Source: VRUE01 sp963704515
Lineage (GTDB): Bacteria > Actinomycetota > Thermoleophilia > Solirubrobacterales > 70-9
DNA: 64,000 nucleotides
Direction: 5' to 3'
Assembly (NCBI GenBank): GCA_963704515.1
Contig: OY969913.1
Coordinates: forward strand, 1,054,001-1,118,000
In this document: positions 8,896 to 16,667 of the stretch, piece by piece
How positions within the stretch are numbered: position 1 is the first letter of the stretch
Layout of the letters: the number at the start of each line of letters is the position of its first letter
Position numbers and translations under genes: made by a program
Notes under the pieces: model-generated
What the model was told of the DNA's origin: nothing
What the model saw: the letters and a program-made list of their open reading frames with translations, nothing else
Databases searched by the model: none

Positions 8896-10677
8896 TCAGC
8901 TCGCGTAGAGCGCCTCGATCTCCTGCTGGTGCTTGTCGGCTACGACCGCGCGCTTGACCTTGAGGGTGGGCGTCAACTCGCCGCTTTCCTGGGAGAGGTC
9001 GTGGGGGAGGATCGCGACCTTCTTAACCTGCTCGACCCGGGCGAACTTCTCGTTGATCGCGGCGACGTGAGCTTCGATCGCCTTCAGCACCTCGGGGCTC
9101 TTGGCCAGCTGTGCGGGGTCCTCGGGCAGGTTGTGCTCGCCGGCGTAGGCGACCGCGTCTTCGGGGTCGAGCGTGACCAGCGCGACCAGGTAGGGCTTGC
9201 GGTCGCCGACCACCACGCACTGCGAGACGAGCCGGTGCTGCTTGATCTCGTTCTCGAGGTTGGCCGGGGTGATGTTCTTGCCGCCCGCGGTGATGATGAT
9301 GTCCTTCTTGCGCCCGGTGATCTTGATGAAGCCCTCGTCGTCGATCTCACCGATGTCGCCGGTGTGCAGCCAGCCGTCGACGATCGTCTCGCGGGTCGCC
9401 TCCTCGTTCTTGTAGTAGCCCTGGAAGACGTTGGGTCCCTTGACCAGGATCTCGCCGTCCTCGGCGATCCTCACCTCGCAGCCGGGGAAGGGCTTGCCGA
9501 TCGTGCCGACCTTGAAGTCGTCGGGTTTGGAGATCGTCGCCGCGGTCGAGGTCTCGGTCATCCCCCAGCCCTCGAGCACGAGCACGCCGGCGGCGTCGAA
9601 GAAGGTGAGGATGTCGGGGCTGATCGGCGCCGCGCCGGAGACCGCGAGGCGCAGGTTGCCGCCGAACAGGCCGCGGATCTTGGAGAGCACCCGCTTGTCG
9701 GCGAACCCGTACTGCTTGCGCAGCAGGAGGCCCGGCTTGCGGCCCGCCCGTTCGGCGGCGCGCATTTTCTTGCCGACCTCGATCGACCAGTCGAAGATCG
9801 CCTTCTTGATGCCGCCCTCTTTCTCCATGCCGCTGGTCGCGGCGGTATAGATCTTCTCGAAGATGCGCGGCACCGAGGGGAAGTAGGTCGGCTTCAGCTC
9901 GCCGAGGTTGGGCAGGATCTTCAGCGGGTCGCGCTCCCAGTAGGCGAGGGTCGCGCCGAGGTCGAAGCTGCCCAGCTGGATCAGCAGGGCGAAGGAGTGG
10001 GCGAGCGGCAGGTAGAGGTAGGTGACGTCTTCGGGCTCGATCACGCTGCTCTCGTTGACCATGTCGAGCATCGCCCGGTAGTTGCCGTGGGTGATGATGC
10101 AGCCCTTGGGCGGGCCGGTCGTGCCCGACGTGTAGATGAAGGTGCAGACGTCCTCCTTGGCGACGCCCTTCCAGCGCGCTTCCCACTCGGCGGCATCGTG
10201 CCCGGCACCGCGCGCGGTCAGGTCCTCGAGCGAGATCGCGTCCTCGCTGGCGCCGGTCATGCGCACCACGTGTTCGAGCATCGGCAGCCGATCGCGGACC
10301 TCACGGATCTTCTCCAGCTGTTCGGTGTCCTCGACCACGACGACCTTGGCGTCGGAGTTCTCCAGCACGTACTGGCACTCCGCGGGCGAGTTGGTCTGGT
10401 AGATCGGGACGACGACCGCGCCAACCGAGAGGGCGGCGAAGTCGAGATAGGTCCACTCCGGCCGCGTGTTGGCGAGGATCGAGACCTTGTCGCCCTTCTC
10501 GACCCCGAGGTCGATCAGGCCGAGGGCGAGCGACCGCACCGTGTCCCGCACCTCGCTGAAGCTGCGCTTGACCCACTCGCCGTCCTGCTTGGAGCAGACC
10601 GCGGGGGCGTCCCCGTAGAGCTCGGCGGAGAGCGGCAGCAGGTCCGCCAGGGTGGACGATTTGGTTCCCCGCTCCAT
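8896..10677 (-). CDS. Long-chain fatty acid--CoA ligase (AMP-binding)
   Basis: 593 residues from ATG 10677; the frame is open further upstream but only non-conserved sequence would be added. It activates fatty acids to acyl-CoA via an acyl-adenylate. The AMP-binding P-loop YTSGTTGPPKG, the A5 motif WGMTETSTAATI and the hinge/A8 region GWLHTGDIGEIDDEGFIKI with ITGRKKDII are all intact. Architecture matches the FadD15/FAA-type bacterial ligases. It follows a 60-residue HTH protein by 23 bases and probably shares its transcript. Confidence 0.93.
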   Translation of the reverse strand: MERGTKSSTLADLLPLSAELYGDAPAVCSKQDGEWVKRSFSEVRDTVRSLALGLIDLGVEKGDKVSILANTRPEWTYLDFAALSVGAVVVPIYQTNSPAECQYVLENSDAKVVVVEDTEQLEKIREVRDRLPMLEHVVRMTGASEDAISLEDLTARGAGHDAAEWEARWKGVAKEDVCTFIYTSGTTGPPKGCIITHGNYRAMLDMVNESSVIEPEDVTYLYLPLAHSFALLIQLGSFDLGATLAYWERDPLKILPNLGELKPTYFPSVPRIFEKIYTAATSGMEKEGGIKKAIFDWSIEVGKKMRAAERAGRKPGLLLRKQYGFADKRVLSKIRGLFGGNLRLAVSGAAPISPDILTFFDAAGVLVLEGWGMTETSTAATISKPDDFKVGTIGKPFPGCEVRIAEDGEILVKGPNVFQGYYKNEEATRETIVDGWLHTGDIGEIDDEGFIKITGRKKDIIITAGGKNITPANLENEIKQHRLVSQCVVVGDRKPYLVALVTLDPEDAVAYAGEHNLPEDPAQLAKSPEVLKAIEAHVAAINEKFARVEQVKKVAILPHDLSQESGELTPTLKVKRAVVADKHQQEIEALYAS

Positions 10678-10700
10678 GCGGGGAGGGAGTCTAGTTAACG

Positions 10701-10883
10701 TCAGCTGGGGCGGGCCCGGCGGCCCTGCGCCCCCGCCGCGCTGCGCAGCGAGGACCGGAAGAGGGACTTGTCGATGCGGCCGTGGAAGATCGGAACGCCC
10801 ATCTGCACGCACTTGCCGATCACCTCCTGCCGCTTCATCTGAAGCTCTTCGGCAAGCTCGGACGGGGTGAGGTGATTGGCCAC
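10701..10883 (-). CDS. Small helix-turn-helix-like protein
   Basis: 60 residues from GTG 10883, chosen because GGGAGG lies 6 bases upstream; the longer frame to 10982 crosses the promoter. Sequence LTPSELAEELQMKRQEVIGK resembles a short HTH or the IF2 N-terminal-type domain, ending in a basic, low-complexity tail. It has no recognised catalytic residues. It sits between a clear promoter and the fatty acyl-CoA ligase gene, so a role as a local regulator is possible, but this is only inferred from position. Confidence 0.65.
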   Translation of the reverse strand: MANHLTPSELAEELQMKRQEVIGKCVQMGVPIFHGRIDKSLFRSSLRSAAGAQGRRARPS

Positions 10884-10921
10884 CGCGGACCTCCCATGAT
10901 CGTTGTAACCGGGTAGTCGGA

Positions 10922-10949
10922 TATTTACCCCTGGGGGCGGACGTGTCAA
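10922..10949 (-). promoter_or_regulatory. Sigma70-type promoter of the HTH/acyl-CoA ligase unit
   Basis: On the minus strand TTGACA (10944-10949) is followed after 16 bases by TAAATA (10922-10927), a near-consensus -35/-10 pair about 40 bases upstream of GTG 10883. This is the best-matching full promoter I found in the window. Confidence 0.65.
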
Positions 10950-10991
10950 ACGAATTCCGGCGCCCCTTTCGGGCCGGCGCACCGGACTCGC

Positions 10992-10997
10992 GATAAT
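10992..10997 (+). promoter_or_regulatory. -10 box of the DsbA-like gene
   Basis: GATAAT ends 9 bases before GTG 11006, predicting transcription from about 11004 and a leaderless mRNA. It also supports the GTG as start codon. Confidence 0.5.
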
Positions 10998-11005
10998 GCC
11001 CCGAG

Positions 11006-11755
11006 GTGCCGGCCGTCGAGAACAGCGCTCCCCCCGAGCCCGTCGCGGTCCCGATCCCGCGCCGCGGCCGGATCTGGGTCGTCCTCCTGCTCAGCGTCGC
11101 GGTAATCGGGCTCGGCTACGCGATCTTCAACATCGCCACCCAGAAAGCGGGTCGCGCCGTCGTGCAGATCGCCGGGATCAGCGAAGCGCAGGAGATCTTC
11201 GGCGGCGTGCCGCAGGAAGGCGACCGGCTCGGCTCCTCCGACGCCCCGGTCACGATTCAGGTCTTCAACGACCTGCAGTGCTCGAGCTGCCGCCAGGACT
11301 TCCTCTCGACGATCCCGGCGCTGACCGAAAAATACGCGCGACCGGGCGACGTGAAGCTGCTCTACCGCCACTACTCGGTCAGCGAAAGCCCGCAGGAGCT
11401 TGGCTTCTACGGCGCCGAGGCAGCGGCCCAGCAGGGGTACGGCTGGCAGTACATCTACCTCTTCTTTCGCAACCAGGGCGAAGCGAAACGCTTCGGCATC
11501 GACCAGGACTTCCTCGACTCGGTCGCCGGCGGCGTCGAGGAACTCAACGAGCCCGAATGGCTCAGCTACCTGGAAGAAAACGGCGGCTCGGGCGGCCCGA
11601 TCGACCGCCGCCTCGAAGGCTACGACGAACTCGGCACCAACCTGGGCATCCGCACCCGCCAGGCGATGATCGTCAACGGCCCGCACGGCAATCGCACCCT
11701 CCAGGACGGCCCCAGCCTGGGCGAAGTCGAAGCCGCGATCGAAGCCGTCCAGTAG
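11006..11755 (+). CDS. Membrane-anchored DsbA-family thiol-disulfide protein
   Basis: 249 residues. One transmembrane segment (about residues 23-41, WVVLLLSVAVIGLGYAIF) anchors a thioredoxin-fold domain outside the membrane. The redox motif is C92-S-S-C95 in FNDLQCSSCRQDF, typical of the Thioredoxin_4/DsbA branch, with an inserted helical region (PQELGFYGAEAAAQQGYGWQ). It would oxidise or isomerise disulfides in exported proteins. A DsbB/VKOR partner is not present in the window. GTG 11006 is supported by the adjacent -10 box. Confidence 0.88.
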   Translation: MPAVENSAPPEPVAVPIPRRGRIWVVLLLSVAVIGLGYAIFNIATQKAGRAVVQIAGISEAQEIFGGVPQEGDRLGSSDAPVTIQVFNDLQCSSCRQDFLSTIPALTEKYARPGDVKLLYRHYSVSESPQELGFYGAEAAAQQGYGWQYIYLFFRNQGEAKRFGIDQDFLDSVAGGVEELNEPEWLSYLEENGGSGGPIDRRLEGYDELGTNLGIRTRQAMIVNGPHGNRTLQDGPSLGEVEAAIEAVQ

Positions 11756-11773
11756 TCGCCGGCCCCCGTCTGG

Positions 11774-11779
11774 GATAAT
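11774..11779 (+). promoter_or_regulatory. -10 box of tRNA-Pro
   Basis: GATAAT ends 10 bases before the mature 5' end of the tRNA, giving a predicted 5' leader of only about 3 bases. No convincing -35 hexamer is visible in the end of the preceding gene. Confidence 0.5.
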
Positions 11780-11788
11780 CGCCGCTCT

Positions 11789-11862
11789 CGGGGCGTGGCG
11801 CAGCCTGGTAGCGCGCACCGTTCGGGTCGGTGAGGTCCCCGGTTCAAATCCGGGCGCCCCGA
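11789..11862 (+). tRNA. tRNA-Pro (anticodon CGG)
   Basis: A full cloverleaf can be drawn. The acceptor stem CGGGGCG (11789-11795) pairs with CGCCCCG (11855-11861), with discriminator A at 11862. The D arm contains GGCGCAGCCTGGTAGCGC. The anticodon stem CACCG/CGGTG holds loop TTCGGGT, reading CGG. The T arm is CCCGG-TTCAAAT-CCGGG. No CCA is encoded (TTT follows). Total length is 74 bases. It decodes CCG, a frequent proline codon in this high-GC genome. Confidence 0.97.
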
Positions 11863-11907
11863 TTTCGCAGACAAAAGCCTTCGGCCTGAACCCGATCAGG
11901 CTGGCGG

Positions 11908-12534
11908 CTATGGCATCTGTCGCGCGATGGCGAGTGCGTCTGAGCGACGGGCGAGCCACTCCCGTGCCGCAGGGTCGATCCAGCCCGCAATCGCGAGCAT
12001 GTCTTCGAGGCGACCCGGAGCATCCTGATCGAGCAGCGAGTCGTGATGGGCGACGCGGTTGCGGAAGCGCTGGACCCGCCGCATGCGGGTGCTGAGATCC
12101 TTGCGGGTCAGCGCTTCGTGCGGAAACGCAGCGCGGAGACGATGCCTCCACAGCTCCTCGTAGCGACGTCCGAACAGCCCGGCCCAGAACGCAAAGGAGA
12201 CCCCGGCGACGACGCGGCCCCGGGTGACGAGTTTGCCCCTCTCAAGCCGCTCGATCGCGACGATCACCTGCTTGATCCCGTCGGGCTGGAGGATCTCGAA
12301 GTCCAGCAACCAGGTGTCCTTGATCGGCGTCTGCGGCTGGCCCTCGCCGAGTACGCCGTCGATCGCGTTGCGCAGAAGCACCTCGAAGCCGTGAATCAAG
12401 CCGAACGATGCGACGGAGAGGTCGGCATGCCACTCATACAGCGCTATCGCTCGCTCGTGATCGCCATCGGCGGCGGCGAGAAACCGCGCGTAGCGCGGCT
12501 CGGATAGCCAGGCGCGTGCTTGTTGCTCCTCCAT
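11908..12534 (-). CDS. Abi_2/AbiD-F type HEPN protein
   Basis: 208 residues, ATG 12534. It matches the Abi-like family: VLLRNAIDG near residue 53, GVSFAFWAGLFGRRYEELW near 111, and the signature RFRNRVAHHDSLL. Within this, R158-N-R-V-A-H163 fits the HEPN RNase motif R-x4-H. Family members act in abortive infection as RNases that stop growth when phage infect. It starts 45 bases past a tRNA-Pro, a classic integration hotspot, and is bracketed by a 13-bp direct repeat (11866-11878 and 12670-12682). No antitoxin is apparent next to it. Confidence 0.82.
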   Translation of the reverse strand: MEEQQARAWLSEPRYARFLAAADGDHERAIALYEWHADLSVASFGLIHGFEVLLRNAIDGVLGEGQPQTPIKDTWLLDFEILQPDGIKQVIVAIERLERGKLVTRGRVVAGVSFAFWAGLFGRRYEELWRHRLRAAFPHEALTRKDLSTRMRRVQRFRNRVAHHDSLLDQDAPGRLEDMLAIAGWIDPAAREWLARRSDALAIARQMP

Positions 12535-12605
12535 GGTCGCGCTACGCTATTTCAGACGCCCCGGTCCCGCCTAGGACTCCTTGGAGTTATGCGGCCGGGG
12601 CTTTG

Positions 12606-12668
12606 TCGTGCAATGCCCGGATGCGAGCAGCTGCCCCATGGTTAAAATACCGTCTGGTTAGGTCGATG
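12606..12668. repeat. 63-bp imperfect direct repeat, copy 1
   Basis: Aligns without gaps to 13285-13347 at 46 of 63 positions. It contains GGTTAAAATACCGTC, resembling a tRNA T-arm. The two copies bracket the ORF6N gene. Both strands are open across the alignment and differences concentrate at one shared wobble position, so it may be a remnant of a coding segment. Confidence 0.6.
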
Positions 12669-12709
12669 ACGCAGACAAAAGCATCCGGTCGGTTTGCAAT
12701 GCTGGCTGG

Positions 12710-13276
12710 ATGGCCAAGGTTGCGGAGAAGGCAGACTCGCTGGAGCCGATCGCGGCTCCAGCGATCGAGAAACGGATCTTCGTCGTCCGCGAGCGCCAGG
12801 TGATGCTCGACGAGGATCTCGCGGATCTCTATGGCGTCGAAACCAGGCGGCTGATCGAGCAGGTGAAGCGGAATCGCGACCGCTTCCCGGAGGACTTCAT
12901 GTTCCAGCTGAGCAAAGAGGAGGCTGTGGTTTTGAGATCGCAAATTGCGATCTCAAACGGCGGGTCGGGCGGTCGCCGCTATGCACCCTACGTCTTCACC
13001 GAGCAGGGAGTGGCGATGCTCTCGGGAGTTCTGAAGAGCAAGAGGGCCGTTGCTGTGAACATCGCGATCATGCGAGCGTTCGTCGAGCTGCGCCGCGCAG
13101 CGGCGAGCTACGCGGCGCTGGAGAAACGGCTCGATCAGCTGGAACGAGATACGAGTTTGCAGCTGGGGCAGCACGATGAGCAATTGGATGAGGTCTTCAA
13201 GGTTCTGCGGCGGCTGATCGCGCCGCCTGCCCGGCCAAAACGGGCCATCGGGTTCAGGGTGCCGGAGAACGAGTAG
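12710..13276 (+). CDS. ORF6N domain protein
   Basis: 188 residues. The N-terminal 120 residues match the phage ORF6N (KilA-N related) domain: RERQVMLDEDLADLYGVET, then RNRDRFPEDFMFQL, RSQIAISN, and FTEQGVAMLSGVL. The C-terminal part is a predicted coiled coil (ALEKRLDQLERDTSLQLGQ) and a basic tail. Such proteins are found in phages and mobile islands and are thought to bind DNA, possibly as anti-repressors or regulators. The gene is bounded by two 63-bp repeats. No clear ribosome-binding site precedes ATG 12710. Confidence 0.88.
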   Translation: MAKVAEKADSLEPIAAPAIEKRIFVVRERQVMLDEDLADLYGVETRRLIEQVKRNRDRFPEDFMFQLSKEEAVVLRSQIAISNGGSGGRRYAPYVFTEQGVAMLSGVLKSKRAVAVNIAIMRAFVELRRAAASYAALEKRLDQLERDTSLQLGQHDEQLDEVFKVLRRLIAPPARPKRAIGFRVPENE

Positions 13277-13284
13277 CCGTCTCA

Positions 13285-13347
13285 TCGTGCAGCGTGCGAA
13301 TGCGGGCGGTAGCGCCTCGGTTCAAATACCGTCCAGTCAGGCCGATG
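13285..13347. repeat. 63-bp imperfect direct repeat, copy 2
   Basis: Partner of 12606-12668, beginning 8 bases after the ORF6N stop codon. It contains GGTTCAAATACCGTCC. On the minus strand it lies in a short open frame between stops that continues upstream towards the osmC remnant. Confidence 0.6.
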
Positions 13348-13403
13348 TGGAGGATCCGGCCCTTGACGATCTCAGCGTCGATGCAGCCTGGGGTTGCTTC
13401 GCG

Positions 13404-13734
13404 CTAGGCCGGCTCGATCCGGGCCGTGATCTCGGGGGCGCTCGTCAGGGTCTGGAGCACGACGCAGTAGCGCTCGGTGAGCTTCAGGAGGGTGGCGAGG
13501 TCTTCCTCGCTCGCGTCGGTCTCCAGCTCGAAGCTGAGGCGGATTGCGCGGAAGCCGACTGGGGCGTCGCGGTCGACGGCGAGCGTGCCGCGGAAGTCGA
13601 GATCGCCCTCGGCGCGGACGGCGCCTGACTCGACCGCGATGCCGAGCGAGGTGGCGACGGCGCGCAGGGTGACGCTCGCTCTCGTAGCGCTCCTTCAGCG
13701 GGGCCTGGGTTTTGCGCAGCTCGCCGCGGTCCAT
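13404..13734 (-). pseudogene. OsmC-like protein, internally deleted
   Basis: From ATG 13734 the frame encodes MDRGELRKTQAPLKERYE, the usual opening of an OsmC-family hydroperoxide reductase. A second frame then takes over and encodes VTLRAVATSLGIAVESGAV, VRAEGDLDFRGTLAVDRDAP, and a C-terminal TERYCVVLQTLTS ending at 13404. The two halves are out of frame, and roughly 60 residues of the core expected between them, including the first active-site cysteine, are missing. The product would be non-functional. The breakpoint is near 13677-13690. Confidence 0.75.
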
Positions 13735-13828
13735 GATCGTCAATACTCCCCTATGCGGGGGCAGGTTCAAGTCCGGGCCGGTACTTTGCCGCTGGACGGA
13801 GCGATACTTTTGTCCGTCTCGCGGGTCG

Positions 13829-14959
13829 ATGTTGGGACGCATGCGCAGACTTCTCCTCATTCCACTTGCCGTGGCGCTGCTGGCGCTGCCCACGCTGTGG
13901 CCGGCCACGGCCGGCGCTCGGCCCTTTGTGCCCCGCGGATTCTTCGGCATCTCGCCGCAGGGCTTCAGCGACGAATCCGACTACGAATTGATGGCCGAGG
14001 CGGGCATCAAGTCGGTGCGGCTGCCGCTCAACTGGGCTGGGATGGTGCCTGAGCCGAAGGACCGCTTCGACCCGTTGTGGGGCGGGATCGACGAAGAAGT
14101 GCGGCTCGCCGCCGAACAGGGGATCCGTGCCTTCTTCTTCGTCTGGGGCACCCCCGAATGGGTCTCGTCGCGCCAAGGCGGCGAGCCGGTTGTCAGCGCC
14201 CGGCAGCGACGCGAGTGGATGCGCTTCCTGCGTGGCGCGGAGCTCCGCTACGGCCCACATGGCCGGTTCTGGCGCGAAAACCGCGACGTCCCGGAATTGC
14301 CGGTCCACCAGTGGGAGATCTGGAACGAGGAGAACATCGTCACTTTCTCGCGGGTCCCGGACCCGGAACGCTTCGGCCGGCTGATCCGGATCTCGGGCAG
14401 CTATCTGCACCGCGCCGACCCGGAATCGAAGGTGATCCTCGGCGGCCTCTTCGGCCACCCGCTGCAGATCCCGCCCAACATCGACTCCCCGGAATACCTC
14501 TCGAGGGTCTACGCGATCCCCGGGATCAAGCGCTACTTCGACGGCGTCGCCCTGCACCCGTACGTCGCCGAAGCGCGTGCTCTGCAGGGGGAGATCGAAA
14601 AGCTGCGCCGGGTGATGGCGCTCAACCACGACGCCGCGACCCCGCTCTACATGACCGAGATGGGCTGGGGCTCGGCCGGCTTCGAGTCGCGCTGGGAGCG
14701 CGGGCCGCGCGGCCAGGCGCGGGAACTGAACCGCGCCTTCGCAATGCTCGCCGCGAACCGACGGCGGTGGCGCATCGGTGGCGTCTGGTGGTTCTCCTGG
14801 GTCGACCTCTTCGGCTCCTGCCAGTTCTGCGACTCCGCCGGGCTGCTGACCAGCCACCGCGAAGCGAAGCCGGCCTGGTACCGCTTCAACGCCTGGACCG
14901 GGGGCGACGCCGCGACGGTGCCGCGCGCCTCGGCCAGGGCCCTGCGCCACAATCGCTGA
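13829..14959 (+). CDS. Secreted clan GH-A type glycoside hydrolase
   Basis: About 376 residues; ATG 13829 or ATG 13841 both give a signal peptide (RRLLLIPLAVALLALPTLW). A (beta/alpha)8 glycosidase fold is suggested by AEAGIKSVRLPLNW, the acid/base motif QWEIWNEEN, GVALHPYVAEA, and the nucleophile strand LYMTEMGWGS. Those two glutamates are the expected clan GH-A catalytic pair. It also has FFFVWGTPEWV. The polysaccharide substrate cannot be told from sequence alone. It is convergent with the Dph6-like gene. Confidence 0.8.
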   Translation: MLGRMRRLLLIPLAVALLALPTLWPATAGARPFVPRGFFGISPQGFSDESDYELMAEAGIKSVRLPLNWAGMVPEPKDRFDPLWGGIDEEVRLAAEQGIRAFFFVWGTPEWVSSRQGGEPVVSARQRREWMRFLRGAELRYGPHGRFWRENRDVPELPVHQWEIWNEENIVTFSRVPDPERFGRLIRISGSYLHRADPESKVILGGLFGHPLQIPPNIDSPEYLSRVYAIPGIKRYFDGVALHPYVAEARALQGEIEKLRRVMALNHDAATPLYMTEMGWGSAGFESRWERGPRGQARELNRAFAMLAANRRRWRIGGVWWFSWVDLFGSCQFCDSAGLLTSHREAKPAWYRFNAWTGGDAATVPRASARALRHNR

Positions 14960-14966
14960 CGGTTGG

Positions 14967-15680
14967 CTAGGCCGGGCGTGAGCTGGGCCGCGCGGGAAGC
15001 ACGTCCTGGAAGGCGAAGCCGTCTCGCGTGACCGCCTCGCCGAGCTCGATCGGGATCGGGCGGTCGAAGATCGGACCCGCGTGAACGAACGTGTGGAACT
15101 CGCCGTTCTCGCCGCAGGGGTCGACGCCGGTCGGCAGGTCGGCCAGCAGAGCCTCGTCGAAGCGGCGGCCGGCGAAGGAAGCGTCGAGCTGAGCCGGGTC
15201 GACGCAGACCAGGGTCGCCTCGAAGCCGGCGGCGATGAACTCGCGGGCGAGCTCGGCCGTGTCGCGGCCCCAGACCGGGAACACGGCCTCCCGGCCGGCG
15301 CCGGTGAGGCGCTCTTCGCGGTAGGCGCGGATCTCCTCGAGGAAGAGGTCGGCGAAGGCCACCGCGCCCACCCGATCGAGCGGCGGTCTGCTCAGCGCCG
15401 CGGCCATGCGCTCCTCATATACGTCGTTCGGGCAGCGGGCCGGGATGTCGACCTCGACCAGCGGGATGGCCGCCGCCCGGGCCTGTTCCCGCGCCAGCTC
15501 GCGCCGCACGGCGTGCATGCTGATCCGGTCGAAGTCCTCGGTGAAGGTGGTGAGCAGCGCGACCGGCTCGGTCCCGGCCTCGCGCAGCGCCAGGAGCGCC
15601 AGCGCCGAGTCCTTTCCGCCACTCCAGGACAGGGCGATGGCCCGTCCGTCGCCGGCTGATCGGAGTTCGGCGTCCCGCAC
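14967..15680 (-). CDS. Dph6-related ATP pyrophosphatase
   Basis: 237 residues. It belongs to the DUF71/Dph6 group of adenine nucleotide alpha hydrolases: PP-loop SWSGGKDSALALLAL at residue 18, then FPVWGRDTAELAREFIAAGF and the conserved PCGENGEFHTFV. In archaea and eukaryotes Dph6 amidates diphthine; bacteria lack that pathway, so the bacterial enzyme probably amidates or ligates another substrate that is not evident here. GTG 15680 is exactly 7 bases from a GATAAT box, indicating a leaderless mRNA. Confidence 0.85.
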   Translation of the reverse strand: MRDAELRSAGDGRAIALSWSGGKDSALALLALREAGTEPVALLTTFTEDFDRISMHAVRRELAREQARAAAIPLVEVDIPARCPNDVYEERMAAALSRPPLDRVGAVAFADLFLEEIRAYREERLTGAGREAVFPVWGRDTAELAREFIAAGFEATLVCVDPAQLDASFAGRRFDEALLADLPTGVDPCGENGEFHTFVHAGPIFDRPIPIELGEAVTRDGFAFQDVLPARPSSRPA

Positions 15681-15686
15681 CGGACG

Positions 15687-15692
15687 ATTATC
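15687..15692 (-). promoter_or_regulatory. -10 box of the Dph6-like gene
   Basis: GATAAT on the minus strand with its last base 7 positions before the GTG start at 15680, placing the predicted transcription start on the start codon itself. Confidence 0.6.
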
Positions 15693-15797
15693 GCGTTTCC
15701 AGCTTCTGCTTTGGGGTAGCGAGGGGGCCAGGAACAGAAGGCACGGCGGCTATGCTCGCTGCTCGCGGGGAACAGGATCTCCAGCGGAATGACGTAG

Positions 15798-16643
15798 ATG
15801 AACCACGTCCCGACCACCGGCGAGAGGCCCGAGGGGCTTCAGATAAGGCTGCCAGCCAAGGCGGAGAACGTGGCGGTGGTCCGCCACGCCCTGGCCGGAC
15901 TGGCCGAGCAGATCGGCATGGACGAGACCGGGGTCGCCGACCTGAAGACGGTGGTGACCGAGGCTTGCATGAACGTCGTCGTCCATGCCTACCCCGACGG
16001 GCTCGGGCCGCTCGAGGTCGAGGCCAACCCCGACAGCGAGGGCCTGACGGTCGTCGTCAGCGACAGCGGCGCGGGGATCAGCCCGCAGGCGGAACCCGAG
16101 CGGGCCAGCCTCAAACTCGGACTCTCGCTGATCGCCGCCCTCTCCAGCAGCTTCAGCATCTCAGGCGGCCTCGGCCGCGGCACCGAGGTGATGATGCGCA
16201 TCCCGCTCAGCGGGGGCGGGACCAACGGTCGTCGCTCGGTCGAGCCGGAGATCACGGTCGACGGCGGCGGGACCGAGCTCGCGGTCGGCCGCGCCGACCT
16301 GCTCGAGCCGGTGCTGGCGAGGATGGTCGGCGCGCTCGCCGCCCGCCGGGATTTCCCGGTCGAGCGGCTCTCCGATGCGGTCCTGGTCACCGACGCGATC
16401 GCCGACGCCGCTCCCGGGCGCTTCGCCGATGGCTGCGTCCGCCTCGGCCTCGGTGAGAGCGAGGCGGGGTTGGAGCTGAAGCTCGGCCCGATGGAGCGCG
16501 GCGCCGCGGCGACGATCCGCCGCGAGCTCGAGATCCCGGGCGTGGGCGGCTCGTTGGAGGCCCTCGCCGATGAGTTCAGGGTCGAGGAGTCCGACGAAGG
16601 CGACTACCTCGTGGTTCGCTTCGCCGGCCTGCCGCCGGCCTGA
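15798..16643 (+). CDS. RsbW-like anti-sigma factor / serine kinase
   Basis: 281 residues. The N-terminal 130 residues are a GHKL ATPase of the RsbW/SpoIIAB type: N box VVTEACMNVVVHAYPDG, G1 VVVSDSGAGI, and G2 LGLSLIAALSSSFSISGG. Such proteins bind SigB/F-type sigma factors and phosphorylate anti-anti-sigma partners. The C-terminal half (from about residue 150) lacks the N/G boxes and looks like a second, degenerate domain. Its stop lies 24 bases from the stop of a convergent SigB-type sigma gene, the likely partner. TATGCT at 15750-15755 may be its -10 box. Confidence 0.85.
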   Translation: MNHVPTTGERPEGLQIRLPAKAENVAVVRHALAGLAEQIGMDETGVADLKTVVTEACMNVVVHAYPDGLGPLEVEANPDSEGLTVVVSDSGAGISPQAEPERASLKLGLSLIAALSSSFSISGGLGRGTEVMMRIPLSGGGTNGRRSVEPEITVDGGGTELAVGRADLLEPVLARMVGALAARRDFPVERLSDAVLVTDAIADAAPGRFADGCVRLGLGESEAGLELKLGPMERGAAATIRRELEIPGVGGSLEALADEFRVEESDEGDYLVVRFAGLPPA

Positions 16644-16667
16644 GGCGGAGCGTCCGGCGCGCCCCTA

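Noticed and set aside
8929..10698. 589-codon open frame on the plus strand
   Set aside because: It is antisense to the acyl-CoA ligase gene, rich in Arg/Asp/Val/Gly repeats typical of high-GC shadow frames, and has no family motif.
12640..13335. GGTTCAAATACC-type sequences as extra tRNA genes
   Set aside because: They resemble a T-arm, but no acceptor, D or anticodon stems can be formed around them.
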